In this document: positions 44,168 through 53,127 of the stretch, piece by piece
Layout: every line of letters begins with the position of its first letter
Numbering within the stretch: position 1 is the first letter of the stretch
Assembly: GCA_016342415.1 (NCBI GenBank)
Contig: JAEIOD010000013.1
Span: 1 to 64,000 of the forward strand
Source: Clostridiales bacterium
Lineage (GTDB): Bacteria > Bacillota > Clostridia > Peptostreptococcales > Acidaminobacteraceae
Direction of reading: 5' to 3'
DNA: 64,000 nt
Made by a program: the position numbers and the translations under genes
Notes under the pieces: model-generated
The model's database searches: none
Seen by the model: only the letters and a program-made list of their open reading frames with translations
Told to the model about the DNA's origin: nothing

Positions 44168-45046
44168 ATGAGTAAAATTATAGAAAATTTAAAGAAAGTT
44201 CATTCAAATGAAGAACTATTTGAGATAGCATTAAAACTTGAAAAAGCATATGCTCCATACAAACTTGCTTTTTTAGGATGGGATTTCATATTTAGCTATT
44301 TCCCCAATAACTCCTATGACACAATTACAAAAATAAGTTTGACAACTACCCCACATAAATTTATAAATGATTTAGTTTTGAGTTACTGTGGGACTGAAAG
44401 AGTTATCAAATATCATTTGGCTAAGTCGCATCTTAAGAATAATGATGAAATCTGTGTATTTGAGTTTAAAGTAAATGACAGTCGTTTAGATTTTGGGGTT
44501 ATTAATGGATCATCCTATGCTTACGAAATTAAAACTGAACGTGATAATACAACACGTCTTAAAAAGCAAATCAAGGACTACAAGAAAGTATTCGAATATG
44601 TCAGCGTAGTAACTCATGAGTGTCATATCAGACAAGTAATGAAAACAGTCGGATCAGAAATCGGAATTCTACAATACAAGCTTGATATGGGCTCATGCGA
44701 ATTTTTTTGGATAAGACAACCAAAGATAAATAGGGGTGTTCAAAAGAAAATGCAAATAGAACATTTGAACACACCAGAACTAAGTAATGGAATATTATTA
44801 AAAGGTATTAGTAAAAACGAAATTCCTATATATAAAAATAGTAGAAGAAATAAAATTAACTCACTTTACAATAAAAGTGAAATTAATGATTTCTTTAAGT
44901 ATTCTATAAAACTACGACAAGAAAAAAAATGGGGCAATGTTAAATCGAAATTCAACATACTCCACCCTATTGATTTACAGGAATGTTATTCTAATTTTTT
45001 TGATCCTGATCAATGCTACACAATTAAAGCACCTCATCTATACTAG
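44168..45046 (+). CDS. sce7726-family-like protein (PD-(D/E)XK nuclease-like)
   Basis: A 292-aa protein. The central block ERVIKYHLAKSHL, SRLDFGVINGSSYAYEIKTE, then RLKKQIKDYKKVFEYVSVVT reads as a PD-(D/E)XK-type core: D in RLDFG, E-x-K in YEIKTE. This matches the sce7726 family. The frame is open from 44084, but the promoter at 44123-44151 and GGTGAT before the tandem ATGs place the start at 44165 or 44168. It converges on, and overlaps by 23 nt, the sce7725-like gene on the other strand, the pairing for which the two families are named. Confidence 0.72.
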   Translation: MSKIIENLKKVHSNEELFEIALKLEKAYAPYKLAFLGWDFIFSYFPNNSYDTITKISLTTTPHKFINDLVLSYCGTERVIKYHLAKSHLKNNDEICVFEFKVNDSRLDFGVINGSSYAYEIKTERDNTTRLKKQIKDYKKVFEYVSVVTHECHIRQVMKTVGSEIGILQYKLDMGSCEFFWIRQPKINRGVQKKMQIEHLNTPELSNGILLKGISKNEIPIYKNSRRNKINSLYNKSEINDFFKYSIKLRQEKKWGNVKSKFNILHPIDLQECYSNFFDPDQCYTIKAPHLY

Positions 45047-46061
45047 CAATGTAATGAGACATTGAAACTCTTTTCCATTTAGGAGCACTTTTATAGCTAC
45101 TTCGTGTAGAAATCATTTTATCTAGTACTTTACAGCCTTCGCATGTTTTACGATGGCTGTTTTTTATGTTTTCCCAATGTGTAGATTTCTCATATTTCTT
45201 AATAATGTCTAGATATGAATCTAAATCATCATATGTACCTTTATAACCGTAATAACTCCCATCACTGTTATCAAAAATTAAGAACCCCGGACTTACAATT
45301 GGTATGTTTTTTAATGTGTATTTCCGTACACCAACGTAATCAGAAAAGCCATCAAATCCTAAGTTCTTATATTCTATGTGAAGACTATGTTTAATATGTT
45401 CATATGTCTTAGTACCTTTTGAAATTTTACTATCAGGTAACTCAGTATTCTTGTAACCATTTCCAACTGAGGTCTGCTTTATAACAATATGGCAATTTGT
45501 ATCTGCTTTAACTTTTCGAGCATTATCCAACATGATTGATGCATATTCTACCGTATTTTCATGAATATCAACAAACAATATATCATTCTCATTTAATATT
45601 TTTTTACAATCTTCATAAGCAACGATTGGAGAACTAGTAAATAGTCTAACCGCTTTTCGTTTAAAGTTCTTCGATAATTTACTATTCTCATCAATCAATT
45701 GATTAGAATATGGCATACTTGGATTGTGAGATAGTGTTGGAATAACTTTGTCTGAAATATCAAATTTATTCAATGTATTTACCCTAAAATCAGGCTTTGT
45801 ATATACATCTGTGAAAAACTGACGATATTCCGGCTCCATTTTTCCCAAAAAATCTTGGTGTTCCATAGGTATATCAACTACCGTCATTGAATCGTAATTA
45901 TTAAACATATCAGTCCAATAACCAAAATATCCTCTTTTATCCTTTCTTGGTGCAACTGTATTTACCATCTCGAATACTGGTGTAATACAATCTGAAATTT
46001 TCTGTTTTTTCAGAATGTTTTTCATAGTTTCATTGCCACACATTGCAGGAAAGTACTTCAT
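45024..46061 (-). CDS. sce7725-family-like (beta-protein family) protein
   Basis: A 345-aa protein starting MKYFPAMCGNETMKNILKKQ, with DCITPVFEMVN, VFVDIHENTVEYASI-like LFVDIHENT, and SKGTKTYEHIKHSLH. The layout resembles the T4 beta-protein/sce7725 family. The ATG at 46061 is preceded by GGCGGTG; a longer frame from 46088 lacks a better RBS. The 3' end overlaps the convergent sce7726-like gene. Members are often found beside sce7726-type nucleases in defence-rich loci; the mechanism is unknown to me. Confidence 0.65.
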   Translation of the reverse strand: MKYFPAMCGNETMKNILKKQKISDCITPVFEMVNTVAPRKDKRGYFGYWTDMFNNYDSMTVVDIPMEHQDFLGKMEPEYRQFFTDVYTKPDFRVNTLNKFDISDKVIPTLSHNPSMPYSNQLIDENSKLSKNFKRKAVRLFTSSPIVAYEDCKKILNENDILFVDIHENTVEYASIMLDNARKVKADTNCHIVIKQTSVGNGYKNTELPDSKISKGTKTYEHIKHSLHIEYKNLGFDGFSDYVGVRKYTLKNIPIVSPGFLIFDNSDGSYYGYKGTYDDLDSYLDIIKKYEKSTHWENIKNSHRKTCEGCKVLDKMISTRSSYKSAPKWKRVSMSHYIASIDEVL

Positions 46062-46548
46062 CTCAACACCGCCTTTATTTACATACATTTATGTCTAATC
46101 TTAATATATCCATATATACATTTATTGTAAACGCATGACTCTAGATTTTATACTCGCAACAATATTCTAGAATTAAATACAAATATTACATATCAAAAAC
46201 AAATAACGGTTTTTTATCTATATTAGTATTTATACTTAGTATCATGATTGACAATAACTTAAGTTTTTTTGATTAGTTGAATTGTCTGTTACTCTATTTC
46301 TTCTATCTAAATCCTTTTATTCAAACCACTTTACTGTTTAGCTATTAATACATTTAACTCCTCCTTGCTCATTGCAATATTCTGTGTCGATTACTGATAT
46401 TGCATATTCAACACCACAAGCCTCTCACTTTGTTTAAAGAGGATTTTGTGGTGGAATGACTACATTATATTTTCATATAAGTTCAAATAGACTCATTTAA
46501 AATTTTCTCCAGTTTACCTTATTTCTTAATCTGCATAAAATGTGTAAG
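46062..46548. other. Intergenic region between sce7725-like and TIR genes
   Basis: About 490 bp without a gene. An imperfect inverted repeat TTCAACACCACAAG...TTTTGTGGTGGAA (46409-46455) could form a long hairpin and act as a terminator of the leftward TIR transcript, though no strong T-run follows. Otherwise nothing recognised. Confidence 0.4.
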
Positions 46549-47238
46549 TTATATATTAACCAACTCAGTGAGTTTTGTTGCAACAATTTCCAATGAATCA
46601 TCATCAGTACTCAGCCCACTTTTGGATGCAAGCATTGGACTGACATTGCGAAGTTCATCGTAAGTAGTATTATGAACAATTGGAACAAGCAAGTCACGTG
46701 ATAGCAGAACTGAAAGCTCCTTGTCAGCAATTCCCTCTCCTCTTATACGATTAAGAAATGCTGGAGTAACTAGTACTATACCGATACGAGATTTAGCTAA
46801 TCCTTTGTCTATTTCACGTAACAGTGAAGAACCAAGAGGTACATCATTCTCACTAAACCAAACTGAAACACCTTCTGAAACAAGCTGTTCATATAAATCT
46901 TTGGCTATCTTTCCTCTGTCATCCCATGCATGACAAAGGAAAATATCCCTAGGATCAGGCAATGTTGTTCGCTTCTCAATATTTTTACGAACAGGAGTTA
47001 ATGTTCTTACTTCTGCTCTTGTGTATACTACACTTGAACCTGTAGGTGACCAACTTGGTTTTGAATTGCTGACTTTACTTGTTCTATTACTTGATATGTA
47101 ACTCGATGTTGATGGATTATTGCTACTATTGTATCCATAATTACTATATCCATAATTTCTACTACCTCCACACGCAGGACAAGCCGCTCTTGCGCTAGCT
47201 GTGCGATGACCCTTTATTGGTGCTGTACATCTTGCCAT
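46549..47238 (-). CDS. TIR-domain protein
   Basis: A 229-aa protein. The N terminus MARCTAPIKGHRTASARAAC, PACGG carries a small Cys/His cluster and is followed by a Ser/Asn/Tyr-rich linker (residues about 25-75). From about 95 there is a TIR domain: DIFLCHAWDDRG, VWFSENDVPLGSSLLREIDKGL, IGIVLVTPAFLNR, then ADKELSVLL with a likely catalytic Glu in the usual position. TIR domains commonly cleave NAD+ in anti-phage defence. The gene lies downstream of, and on the same strand as, the pheromone-like gene. It has its own RBS (AAGGAGG). Confidence 0.88.
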   Translation of the reverse strand: MARCTAPIKGHRTASARAACPACGGSRNYGYSNYGYNSSNNPSTSSYISSNRTSKVSNSKPSWSPTGSSVVYTRAEVRTLTPVRKNIEKRTTLPDPRDIFLCHAWDDRGKIAKDLYEQLVSEGVSVWFSENDVPLGSSLLREIDKGLAKSRIGIVLVTPAFLNRIRGEGIADKELSVLLSRDLLVPIVHNTTYDELRNVSPMLASKSGLSTDDDSLEIVATKLTELVNI

Positions 47239-47458
47239 ATTAAGCCTCCTTATAAATATATCTCTTTAGTTAATGTATAATGCTACATCTATTGAATTTA
47301 CAGTATTTAGGCAACATGCTTTCTCCATTTTGGATATAAATACTATATAAACCTGTACCTAGCACTTTTACATATCATCATAATTTAGTAATGTTTCAGC
47401 CAGCCTCGTACTGATAAACCGGAGTTGTAACACTAAGGGATGAGGACATCCTCATGAC
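47239..47458. promoter_or_regulatory. Region between the pheromone-like gene and the TIR gene
   Basis: 220 bp read leftward. It has a short palindrome ATGAGGACATCCTCAT (about 47440-47455) just after the peptide stop and a weak TATACAT before the TIR gene. No clear strong promoter, so TIR expression may depend in part on read-through from the peptide gene. Confidence 0.4.
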
Positions 47459-47644
47459 TTATAATGGAATGATGTCTATATCCTCATCACCTGCTACTTT
47501 AAATGGTACTGATAAAGGAATAATATCTATATCTTCATCACCTGCTACCTCATTGTTACTAAATCCTACAAAAATATTAGATGCAATAACCGCTGTGCAT
47601 ATTACTACTAATGTAACCATTTCTAAAACTTTATTTTTCAACAT
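47459..47644 (-). CDS. Putative secreted peptide-pheromone precursor with two identical repeats
   Basis: A 61-aa peptide. MLKNK plus the hydrophobic run LVVICTAVIASNIFVG (about residues 11-26) is a Sec-type signal peptide. The mature part contains VAGDEDIDIIPL twice, separated by SVPFK, with the second copy at the very C terminus. The two repeats differ at four nucleotides and all four are third-position synonymous changes, so the peptide sequence is under selection. TAGGAGG precedes the ATG. Lying divergent from an HTH-TPR regulator, this is the classic Phr/PapR/NprX-type layout. A plus-strand frame over the same bases is a shadow. Confidence 0.8.
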   Translation of the reverse strand: MLKNKVLEMVTLVVICTAVIASNIFVGFSNNEVAGDEDIDIIPLSVPFKVAGDEDIDIIPL

Positions 47645-47731
47645 TATAAATTACCTCCTATCTTGTAATCTACAGGAATAAGAGGTATAATATTGCCGTG
47701 TGGTTACGGCATTTTCAAGAAAGGTCGCTTT
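47645..47731. promoter_or_regulatory. Divergent control region of the pheromone and its regulator
   Basis: Only 87 bp. TATAAT at about 47686 serves the regulator; a small hairpin GCCG...CGGC (47696-47711) lies in its 5' leader. The peptide gene promoter must overlap the same region, so the regulator can control both directions. Confidence 0.5.
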
Positions 47732-48703
47732 ATGTATAATTTAAATGAGTTCGGAAAAGAGATAAAAAACATAAGAAAGAAAGGTTATTTAACTCAAATC
47801 GATGTTGCAGAACAAATAGGGATGCAAAGAGATACACTAAGAAGATTAGAAAATGGTAAATCAGTACCAAAGATAGAAACTTTGGAGAAATTGAGTTCAA
47901 TTTATGGCAAAGATATTTTCATGATACTGATAAAGCATAGAATTACAATTGACAACTATATTTCTAAGCATATACATGAAATATCTAAAAATTTCAGAAA
48001 CTATGACTATGAGAAGATATCAAATGAAATAACGAGATTTGAGGAAACCTTCTCAAAATCAAATTATTATAATGACGCTCATATGCAGACTAAGATTCAT
48101 CAATATAAAACCTATCTAGAGTGTCTGGCCAATATAGGTAAGACCCTTGATGATAAAAGCAGAGAAAACATAATACAACTATTTCTTTCACTAGGATTAA
48201 CTCAAACCAAAATAAAAAATAGAAGGTTCTACATAGACAAGTTAGAACTTAGAATTATCATTTTACTTGGAACAGTATACAGGTTCAAAAATGAATTTGT
48301 TGATACAATAGAGCTACTTGATATAGCATTAAATGAGATTGATACTAGCTTCAAACATGATCGAGAATTTCTTTACTACCATATCCTAGTGCAATTTAAT
48401 AGAATGTCATATTATCATCGACTTGATAACTTTGATAAAGTTAAGACAATCTATGAAGATACACTAAGTGTAATTGATCATGAAATAGGTGTGAATGTTC
48501 TATTTGGTTTTCTGACCCGTAGTGGTATGAATAAACACTTCTTGCAGGAACCTCATCTAGACGGATTGGTCCAAACGGGTTTACAAATTCTTAAAGATAG
48601 CGGTGATCTTCCCCAGTACGAGAATAATCTACGAAAACTAAAAGAAAAATATCCTTTCATGAATCTTGATATTAAATACTGTGATCAAACCAATGAGTCA
48701 TAA
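47732..48703 (+). CDS. RRNPP-type regulator: XRE HTH plus TPR-like helical repeats
   Basis: A 323-aa protein. Residues 1-60 are an XRE HTH (EFGKEIKNIRKKGYLTQIDV, AEQIGMQRDTLRRLENGKSV). The rest is all-helical with TPR-like pairs (HMQTKIHQYKTYLECLANIG; RFYIDKLELRIIILLGTVYR; ETIELLDIAL-like VDTIELLDIALNEID; YYHILVQFNRMSYYHRLDNF). Length and layout match PlcR/Rgg/NprR-like pheromone receptors. The ATG at 47732 follows AGAAAGG; a longer TTG-started frame from 47693 is less likely. It is divergent from the two-repeat peptide gene, its probable ligand. Confidence 0.83.
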   Translation: MYNLNEFGKEIKNIRKKGYLTQIDVAEQIGMQRDTLRRLENGKSVPKIETLEKLSSIYGKDIFMILIKHRITIDNYISKHIHEISKNFRNYDYEKISNEITRFEETFSKSNYYNDAHMQTKIHQYKTYLECLANIGKTLDDKSRENIIQLFLSLGLTQTKIKNRRFYIDKLELRIIILLGTVYRFKNEFVDTIELLDIALNEIDTSFKHDREFLYYHILVQFNRMSYYHRLDNFDKVKTIYEDTLSVIDHEIGVNVLFGFLTRSGMNKHFLQEPHLDGLVQTGLQILKDSGDLPQYENNLRKLKEKYPFMNLDIKYCDQTNES

Positions 48704-48709
48704 ATTTAA

Positions 48710-48744
48710 AGTGTGGGTTAGCCTGTGTCGTACTTTCGGCACCA
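48710..48744 (+). repeat. Degenerate tRNA-Leu tail, copy 8 (third lineage)
   Basis: GTGTGGGTTAGCCTGTGTCG, TACTTTCGGCACCA. The end (CTTTCGGCACCA) matches the tRNA, but the rest matches the copies at 50283 and 57592 better than the tRNA. It lies seven nt after the RRNPP-type gene stop. Confidence 0.65.
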
Positions 48745-48825
48745 TAAAAAGCCTAGTAAAAAACTGCAATATGGTTCGATAATGTTATGAAAAACACAAA
48801 AAGTATGTACACTGCAAATATGCCT

Positions 48826-48862
48826 GTCGGGCTATGAATTCAAGTCCCACCTGCATCACCAT
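48826..48862 (+). repeat. Degenerate tRNA-Leu tail, copy 8b
   Basis: GTCGGGCTATGAATTCAAGT, then CCCACCTGCATCACCA. It keeps TTCAAGTCCC and CACCA with the right spacing. Probably a second, older relic next to copy 8. Confidence 0.5.
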
Positions 48863-49174
48863 ATTGAAACATAAAAGTTAATACAAATTGACTTCTTAGC
48901 ATAAAGCCTTTAACACCAACTTTTTTTTGTATTTTCAGTGTGCAATACAAAACACTTAAATTAAGCAAACACGTGGAAATGTGCACCCCAGCAAATAAAA
49001 ATGACTCAAGCATTTCTTGATTCATTATTCTTTGTGGGGTTTGTCTTCGTTAAATGATTGTATATGGTATTATTAATACAATCGCATTGAGTTTCTTGTC
49101 TGAGGGAGTATGGTTACACTTTCTTATTTTAAGATGCAGATGTACTCACCTAAAATAAGAGGAGGATTGAAACT
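48863..49174. other. Spacer before the GNAT gene of cassette H
   Basis: About 310 bp. An inverted repeat CTTATTTTA (about 49124) / TAAAATAAG (about 49153) ends next to the GNAT RBS (GAGGAGG) and could influence its translation. A TTGTATATGGTATTATTAAT stretch near 49065 may carry the promoter. No gene seen. Confidence 0.4.
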
Positions 49175-49969
49175 ATGAATAATAAAGATATAATAGAAGT
49201 TGCACTTGAACAAAGCGCAAGAGATTATTCCATAGAAGTTGATGATTTATTAAAAGGAAACTACACAATTATTAGCCCCAGTGAGGTCACAGCCAGTGCT
49301 CGCAATTACTTGAAGCAAAAACCATATTGTAATTTTATATACTATGGTCGATCACTTGTAGCAGTTGTTGATGAGGAAATACAAGCGTTTATAGAAAAAT
49401 ATTTAAGTACATATAAAAATAATATTTATAGATGCTTTGACGCTCCGCAGATTACAGCATTGAACAACGAGTTAGAAAAGAAAGGAAAATGCATTGCGCA
49501 TATAGCCCAATCATTTTTACCAGACGTTGATTATGTTCCTGATCTAAATTCTGAAATTAAAACAAAGATTTTCTTTAAAGATGAAATCACTGAGTTATAT
49601 GGTGATAAAAGATTTAGAATGGCATTAGATTATAAAAGGACAGGAGAACGTGTTGATGTGATCGCCATAGCTGCATATGTAAATGGACAAATAGCTGGTG
49701 TTGCAGGGGCAACAAATGATTGTGAAACTATGTGGCAAATAGGAATAGATGTTTTAGAAGAGTTTAGATTTCAAAAAATTGCATCTACATTAACCTACTT
49801 GTTATCTAAAGAAATTCTAAATAGAGGAATAGTTCCATTTTATTGCTGTGCTTGGTCAAACTTAGCATCAAAAAACACTGCCCGTAAAGCAGGTTTTAAA
49901 GATGCATGGATTGAGTTAACGGCAAAGAGTTTCGATGAAGAGTGGATAAAAAACATTAGAGATTTATAA
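49175..49969 (+). CDS. GNAT-family acetyltransferase
   Basis: A 264-aa protein. The GNAT domain is in the C-terminal half: VIAIAAYVNGQIAGVAGATN (strand 4), MWQIGIDVLEEFRFQKIASTLTY (the acetyl-CoA loop, here FRFQKIA instead of the usual RGxGxG) and PFYCCAWSNLASKNTARKAGF. The N-terminal half is an unassigned extension. Strong RBS before the ATG. It is the only gene of cassette H. Substrate unknown. Confidence 0.8.
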   Translation: MNNKDIIEVALEQSARDYSIEVDDLLKGNYTIISPSEVTASARNYLKQKPYCNFIYYGRSLVAVVDEEIQAFIEKYLSTYKNNIYRCFDAPQITALNNELEKKGKCIAHIAQSFLPDVDYVPDLNSEIKTKIFFKDEITELYGDKRFRMALDYKRTGERVDVIAIAAYVNGQIAGVAGATNDCETMWQIGIDVLEEFRFQKIASTLTYLLSKEILNRGIVPFYCCAWSNLASKNTARKAGFKDAWIELTAKSFDEEWIKNIRDL

Positions 49970-50131
49970 GTTAGATTGAATTATCGATAAAATCTAGGAT
50001 ACTTATTTTGGGACTAGATACTGTTTGGTGTAGAAAATGTTCTTAGAAAGATGGAAAAGTATAATTGTTTGATAAATCATAAAAAGTGTAAGAAACGTGT
50101 AATTGTATTATAATCGTTGCACTTAGACATG
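49970..50131. other. 3' region of the GNAT gene
   Basis: About 160 bp with no gene. TATAAT at 50109-50114 lies shortly upstream of the terminator, so a very short transcript is conceivable. Confidence 0.35.
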
Positions 50132-50166
50132 AAAAGACTCTAATCTACCGATTAGGATCTTTTTAA
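50132..50166 (+). terminator. Terminator of cassette H
   Basis: AAAAGACTCTAATC / GATTAGGATCTTTTT with a four-nt loop and T-rich tail. Confidence 0.75.
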
Positions 50167-50282
50167 TTAACAAAAGTGATTATTAGTTTTACAAATTGGA
50201 AATATTTACACCATCCCCATTTCCATCTTTGAAAAATTCGCGATATAAAACGTTACATATCTACAAATATTGGATGGTCCTG

Positions 50283-50365
50283 TGTGGATTAACCTGTTCA
50301 GAACTTTCAGAACCACATAAATAGCGACCTTCAAGAGTTTTCTTGAAAGTCGCTGTTTTGTATTT
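50283..50365 (+). repeat. Degenerate tRNA-Leu tail, copy 9 (third lineage), with terminator
   Basis: TGTGGATTAACCTGTTCAGA, ACTTTCAGAACCA (50283-50315), followed by a perfectly kept AGCGACCTTCAAGAG...AAGTCGCT terminator (50322-50359). The terminator is better conserved than the tail. It separates cassettes H and I. Confidence 0.75.
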
Positions 50366-50493
50366 TCACTAACATTTGTATACAATATAATTATGAAAAT
50401 ATAGGGTTCCCATGATTTCTTACTATTTTCCATCCAAAAGGAGGAAGTGTAATCTCTTTCTAAGCAATCCATTTTTGAACATAACCCTTTATC

Positions 50494-50838
50494 CTAATTA
50501 AGGTCTTCTATTCTTCTATACAGATCTTCAATTTGTGCTTCTTCATTTTTAATATTTGTCTCAATCTCAAATATTTTGTCATTAAGTATAGCTCTAACTT
50601 TTTCTGATGCATAATTACTACCTTGTGCCATAGAATTCTCTGACTCTTTTAAGATTGCTATTTCGTCAATGCTAAAGCCCATATCTTTGTACTTTAAAAT
50701 ATACTTCATCTCATCATGACATGCATCATAATTAAGATATTCATCTGTTGATTTTGGATTTAATAAATTGACTGACGTATAGTATCTAATTGCTGTTTTC
50801 TTTAAGTCATATACTTTTGCAAATCCGTTAATTTTCAT
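50494..50838 (-). CDS. MerR-family transcriptional regulator
   Basis: An about 114-aa protein with a MerR winged helix (INGFAKVYDLKKTAIRYYTS, VNLLNPKSTDEYLNYDACHD), the conserved effector helix start YKDMGFSIDEIAIL, and a C-terminal dimerisation coiled coil (EIETNIKNEEAQIEDLYRRI). There is no extended effector domain. GGAGG before the ATG at 50838 decides the start over 50853. It may regulate the nucleotidyltransferase or methyltransferase genes to its right. Confidence 0.82.
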   Translation of the reverse strand: MKINGFAKVYDLKKTAIRYYTSVNLLNPKSTDEYLNYDACHDEMKYILKYKDMGFSIDEIAILKESENSMAQGSNYASEKVRAILNDKIFEIETNIKNEEAQIEDLYRRIEDLN

Positions 50839-51109
50839 GATAACCTCCATCATATTGCGCTTCTCTTTACATGAAGTTCATTTTATATCTAAAAGACTAC
50901 ATTTACAACAAGTTAGATCAATTATTTTTAAATGCTTTTTTTTTGGTATTTCCAATACATATGTCAGACTATGATATTCATTCTAAGATTCTATCCATTA
51001 TATAGGTTTATATTATCAGTTGTTTGATATCCCTCACTTAACACTATATTTTTATCCAGTTTTCAATTGTTTGGGACAAGTGAAATATATAATCTAATTG
51101 GTTTGATCA
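50839..51109. other. Spacer between MerR and nucleotidyltransferase genes
   Basis: About 270 bp, no gene seen. It holds the promoter of the MerR gene and the 3' end of the next gene's transcript. Confidence 0.35.
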
Positions 51110-52129
51110 TCATTCTATCAACGTGTCCTGTACAGCCTTCACAATATCCAATTGCCAAGTGTACATACTTTCTTCATCCAAACTCATAAATTTCTTTTTA
51201 TCAACTATCACATGTCCCTCTTCAATTCGAACAAATTCTGCAAAAGGATCAGAGTTAATACTTCTTAAACTACATATTTTTGAGAATTCTTCTATCGAGT
51301 AGCAATCTTTCTGTAACACGGATAATACACATTCATAAAATTTTCTCTTGGTTAAGCCAATTGAATCACTGGGTTTGTTAGTTCCAATGTCATAACTGTT
51401 TATTAGATTCCAAATCTCATCAATACTTCTTTGTCTCTCAATTAAACTTTTTAATGACAGATCTCCAGTACTAAATAACTTGTTTAACATGGTATGTTGA
51501 TCCATTGGAATCCATTTTAGATTTGGCAGCATATTTACCAGCCATTTATCATGTGGTACATACTCGCAATTCGCTATATACAATGATTTCAATATGTTTT
51601 TTACTGCTTCATTGAGCATCAAATGCCCCTGAACTGGATCTTCTCTATATATCCAGATATCCCCTGCCAATCTGTAATGCCACCAGGCATCAAACAGCGG
51701 TCCACCAATTTGATTTATAGATACTTTTGAGGAAAGTTTCTCTTCAAATAGTACTTTTATCATGCCTTTAGGATCATAAATAATTTTTGCATAGTTCATA
51801 TCCCATAGTTCTACGAATGGACTCATCGACCGTTCGCATTCGCTATTGTATTCTACAACTTTTACATCGTAGAGTACCTTGTCTATAATGCAAATACCCT
51901 CTTTAAAGTTCAGCTCTCCAGAATTAAAATCATTATAGGACTCTTTACTTAAATATATTGTTAAGTCCACCTCTGATAGATGATCCCCATAACCACGTGA
52001 TAGTCCACCATTAAGCGTTATTCCAACGACTCCTTTAATCTGCGTGAACCTTATCATATGATTTTCTAGATGATCTAGAAAAAAATCTAATTTGTTTTCT
52101 TTATTTACATTCACCATTACTCTTTTCAT
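51110..52129 (-). CDS. Nucleotidyltransferase-like protein (ANT-like)
   Basis: A 339-aa protein with a pol-beta-type motif ITLNGGLSRGYGDHLSEVDL, TIYL (GGxxRxxxxxxSExD, about residues 36-58); the first acid pair reads E-V-D. A helical C-terminal part follows, including a WWHYRLAGDIWIYREDPVQG block. Resembles adenylyltransferases that modify aminoglycosides or lincosamides. It lies 47 nt downstream of the SAM methyltransferase gene on the same strand, so the two may be co-transcribed. Substrate unknown. Confidence 0.7.
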   Translation of the reverse strand: MKRVMVNVNKENKLDFFLDHLENHMIRFTQIKGVVGITLNGGLSRGYGDHLSEVDLTIYLSKESYNDFNSGELNFKEGICIIDKVLYDVKVVEYNSECERSMSPFVELWDMNYAKIIYDPKGMIKVLFEEKLSSKVSINQIGGPLFDAWWHYRLAGDIWIYREDPVQGHLMLNEAVKNILKSLYIANCEYVPHDKWLVNMLPNLKWIPMDQHTMLNKLFSTGDLSLKSLIERQRSIDEIWNLINSYDIGTNKPSDSIGLTKRKFYECVLSVLQKDCYSIEEFSKICSLRSINSDPFAEFVRIEEGHVIVDKKKFMSLDEESMYTWQLDIVKAVQDTLIE

Positions 52130-52176
52130 TGTCGATTATCCTTTCTTTTATCTTTATTTTATATCCTTACAGTCAT

Positions 52177-53034
52177 TTAAATTTTACTAGCCACAATGCC
52201 ATAAGTGTTAGAATCTGACTCCAAGGGTTGACCTTTAAGATTATTAAATACTTTTTCAACTTTAAAGCCATGTTTTGCTAATAAATCTTGTATTTCATTC
52301 AAACTGAATAAGCGGTGAAATACTCTAATTAGCTTCATAGTACCTGTTTCATCTATAATCGCATATTGAAAGCACTCCACTTTGGGTTCAGAGAACATAA
52401 AAGCTGATTTGCAAATCCAGTATGGCTGATTACTCCAGAATCCGCCGTTTTCAAAGTCCACACTTTGACTCATATCAGATTGTTGATATTCTGTAAAAAC
52501 ATCTAGTACAAATTGACCGCCTTGCTTAAGCGCTTTATGCACTTTATGTAACAACCTTGATTGGTCTTGTATGTTAAGTGCGCAAAAGTCATAGTATATC
52601 AGGGTTGCAACATCGAATACATCCTCATAATCCATATCTAGATAGTTCATTTCACAAAAGCTCACTTTCTTATTTCCAATCTGTATGTTCCTTTTGGCAT
52701 ACTCAATTGAATTTGCTGAAAGATCTACACCGATAACATTTGCTCCAGTCCTGGCAAATTCATCTACATAAAGCCCTGGTCCACATCCTAAATCGATTAC
52801 TGACATGTTGTTGTTCATGCCAGTCGACTTAATAATAAATTTAGTTTCTAAATCGATTGTTGTACGTGTTTTGCTTGCAGCATCAATTTCAGGATTTAAA
52901 TGTGCTCTCAACATTTGTTTTGCAATATGTGGATCATCCCAAAATTTATGAGTACTTATTTCATAAAGTTCAGGCTTTTCTGTAGCTTTCTTGAGTGCTT
53001 CAAAATTCATTTTTCCATTTTCAATAATGTTCAT
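52177..53034 (-). CDS. Class I SAM-dependent methyltransferase
   Basis: A 285-aa protein with the Rossmann SAM motifs: MSVIDLGCGPGLYVDEFAR (motif I, about residue 78), NVIGVDLSANSIEYAKRN (motif II), VATLIYYDFCALN (post-motif) and LKQGGQFVLDVFT (motif III). The C-terminal half has an extra beta region (YWICKSAFMFSEPKVECFQY) seen in small-molecule methyltransferases. The ATG follows GAGGAG. A putative attenuator hairpin lies about 95 nt upstream. It may belong to an antibiotic-response unit with its neighbour. Confidence 0.85.
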   Translation of the reverse strand: MNIIENGKMNFEALKKATEKPELYEISTHKFWDDPHIAKQMLRAHLNPEIDAASKTRTTIDLETKFIIKSTGMNNNMSVIDLGCGPGLYVDEFARTGANVIGVDLSANSIEYAKRNIQIGNKKVSFCEMNYLDMDYEDVFDVATLIYYDFCALNIQDQSRLLHKVHKALKQGGQFVLDVFTEYQQSDMSQSVDFENGGFWSNQPYWICKSAFMFSEPKVECFQYAIIDETGTMKLIRVFHRLFSLNEIQDLLAKHGFKVEKVFNNLKGQPLESDSNTYGIVASKI

Positions 53035-53127
53035 TTTATTCTCCTCATATTTTGTTTTTATTTTCTAATGATTATGGAATCTTCGCTAAATTCCATAAAC
53101 TGATAAGTGATAAAGTAAAACTCAACA

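Noticed and set aside
47454..47681. 75-codon plus-strand frame with repeated ISSSPAT
   Set aside because: Shadow of the two-repeat peptide gene on the minus strand. The synonymous-only differences fit the minus-strand frame, which also has the RBS and signal peptide.
48840..49025. 61-codon minus-strand frame
   Set aside because: It overlaps a degenerate tRNA tail, lacks an RBS and has no recognisable domain; a chance frame is more likely.
50206..50472. 88-codon minus-strand frame over attachment copy 9
   Set aside because: It crosses the degenerate tail and the terminator hairpin; no RBS.
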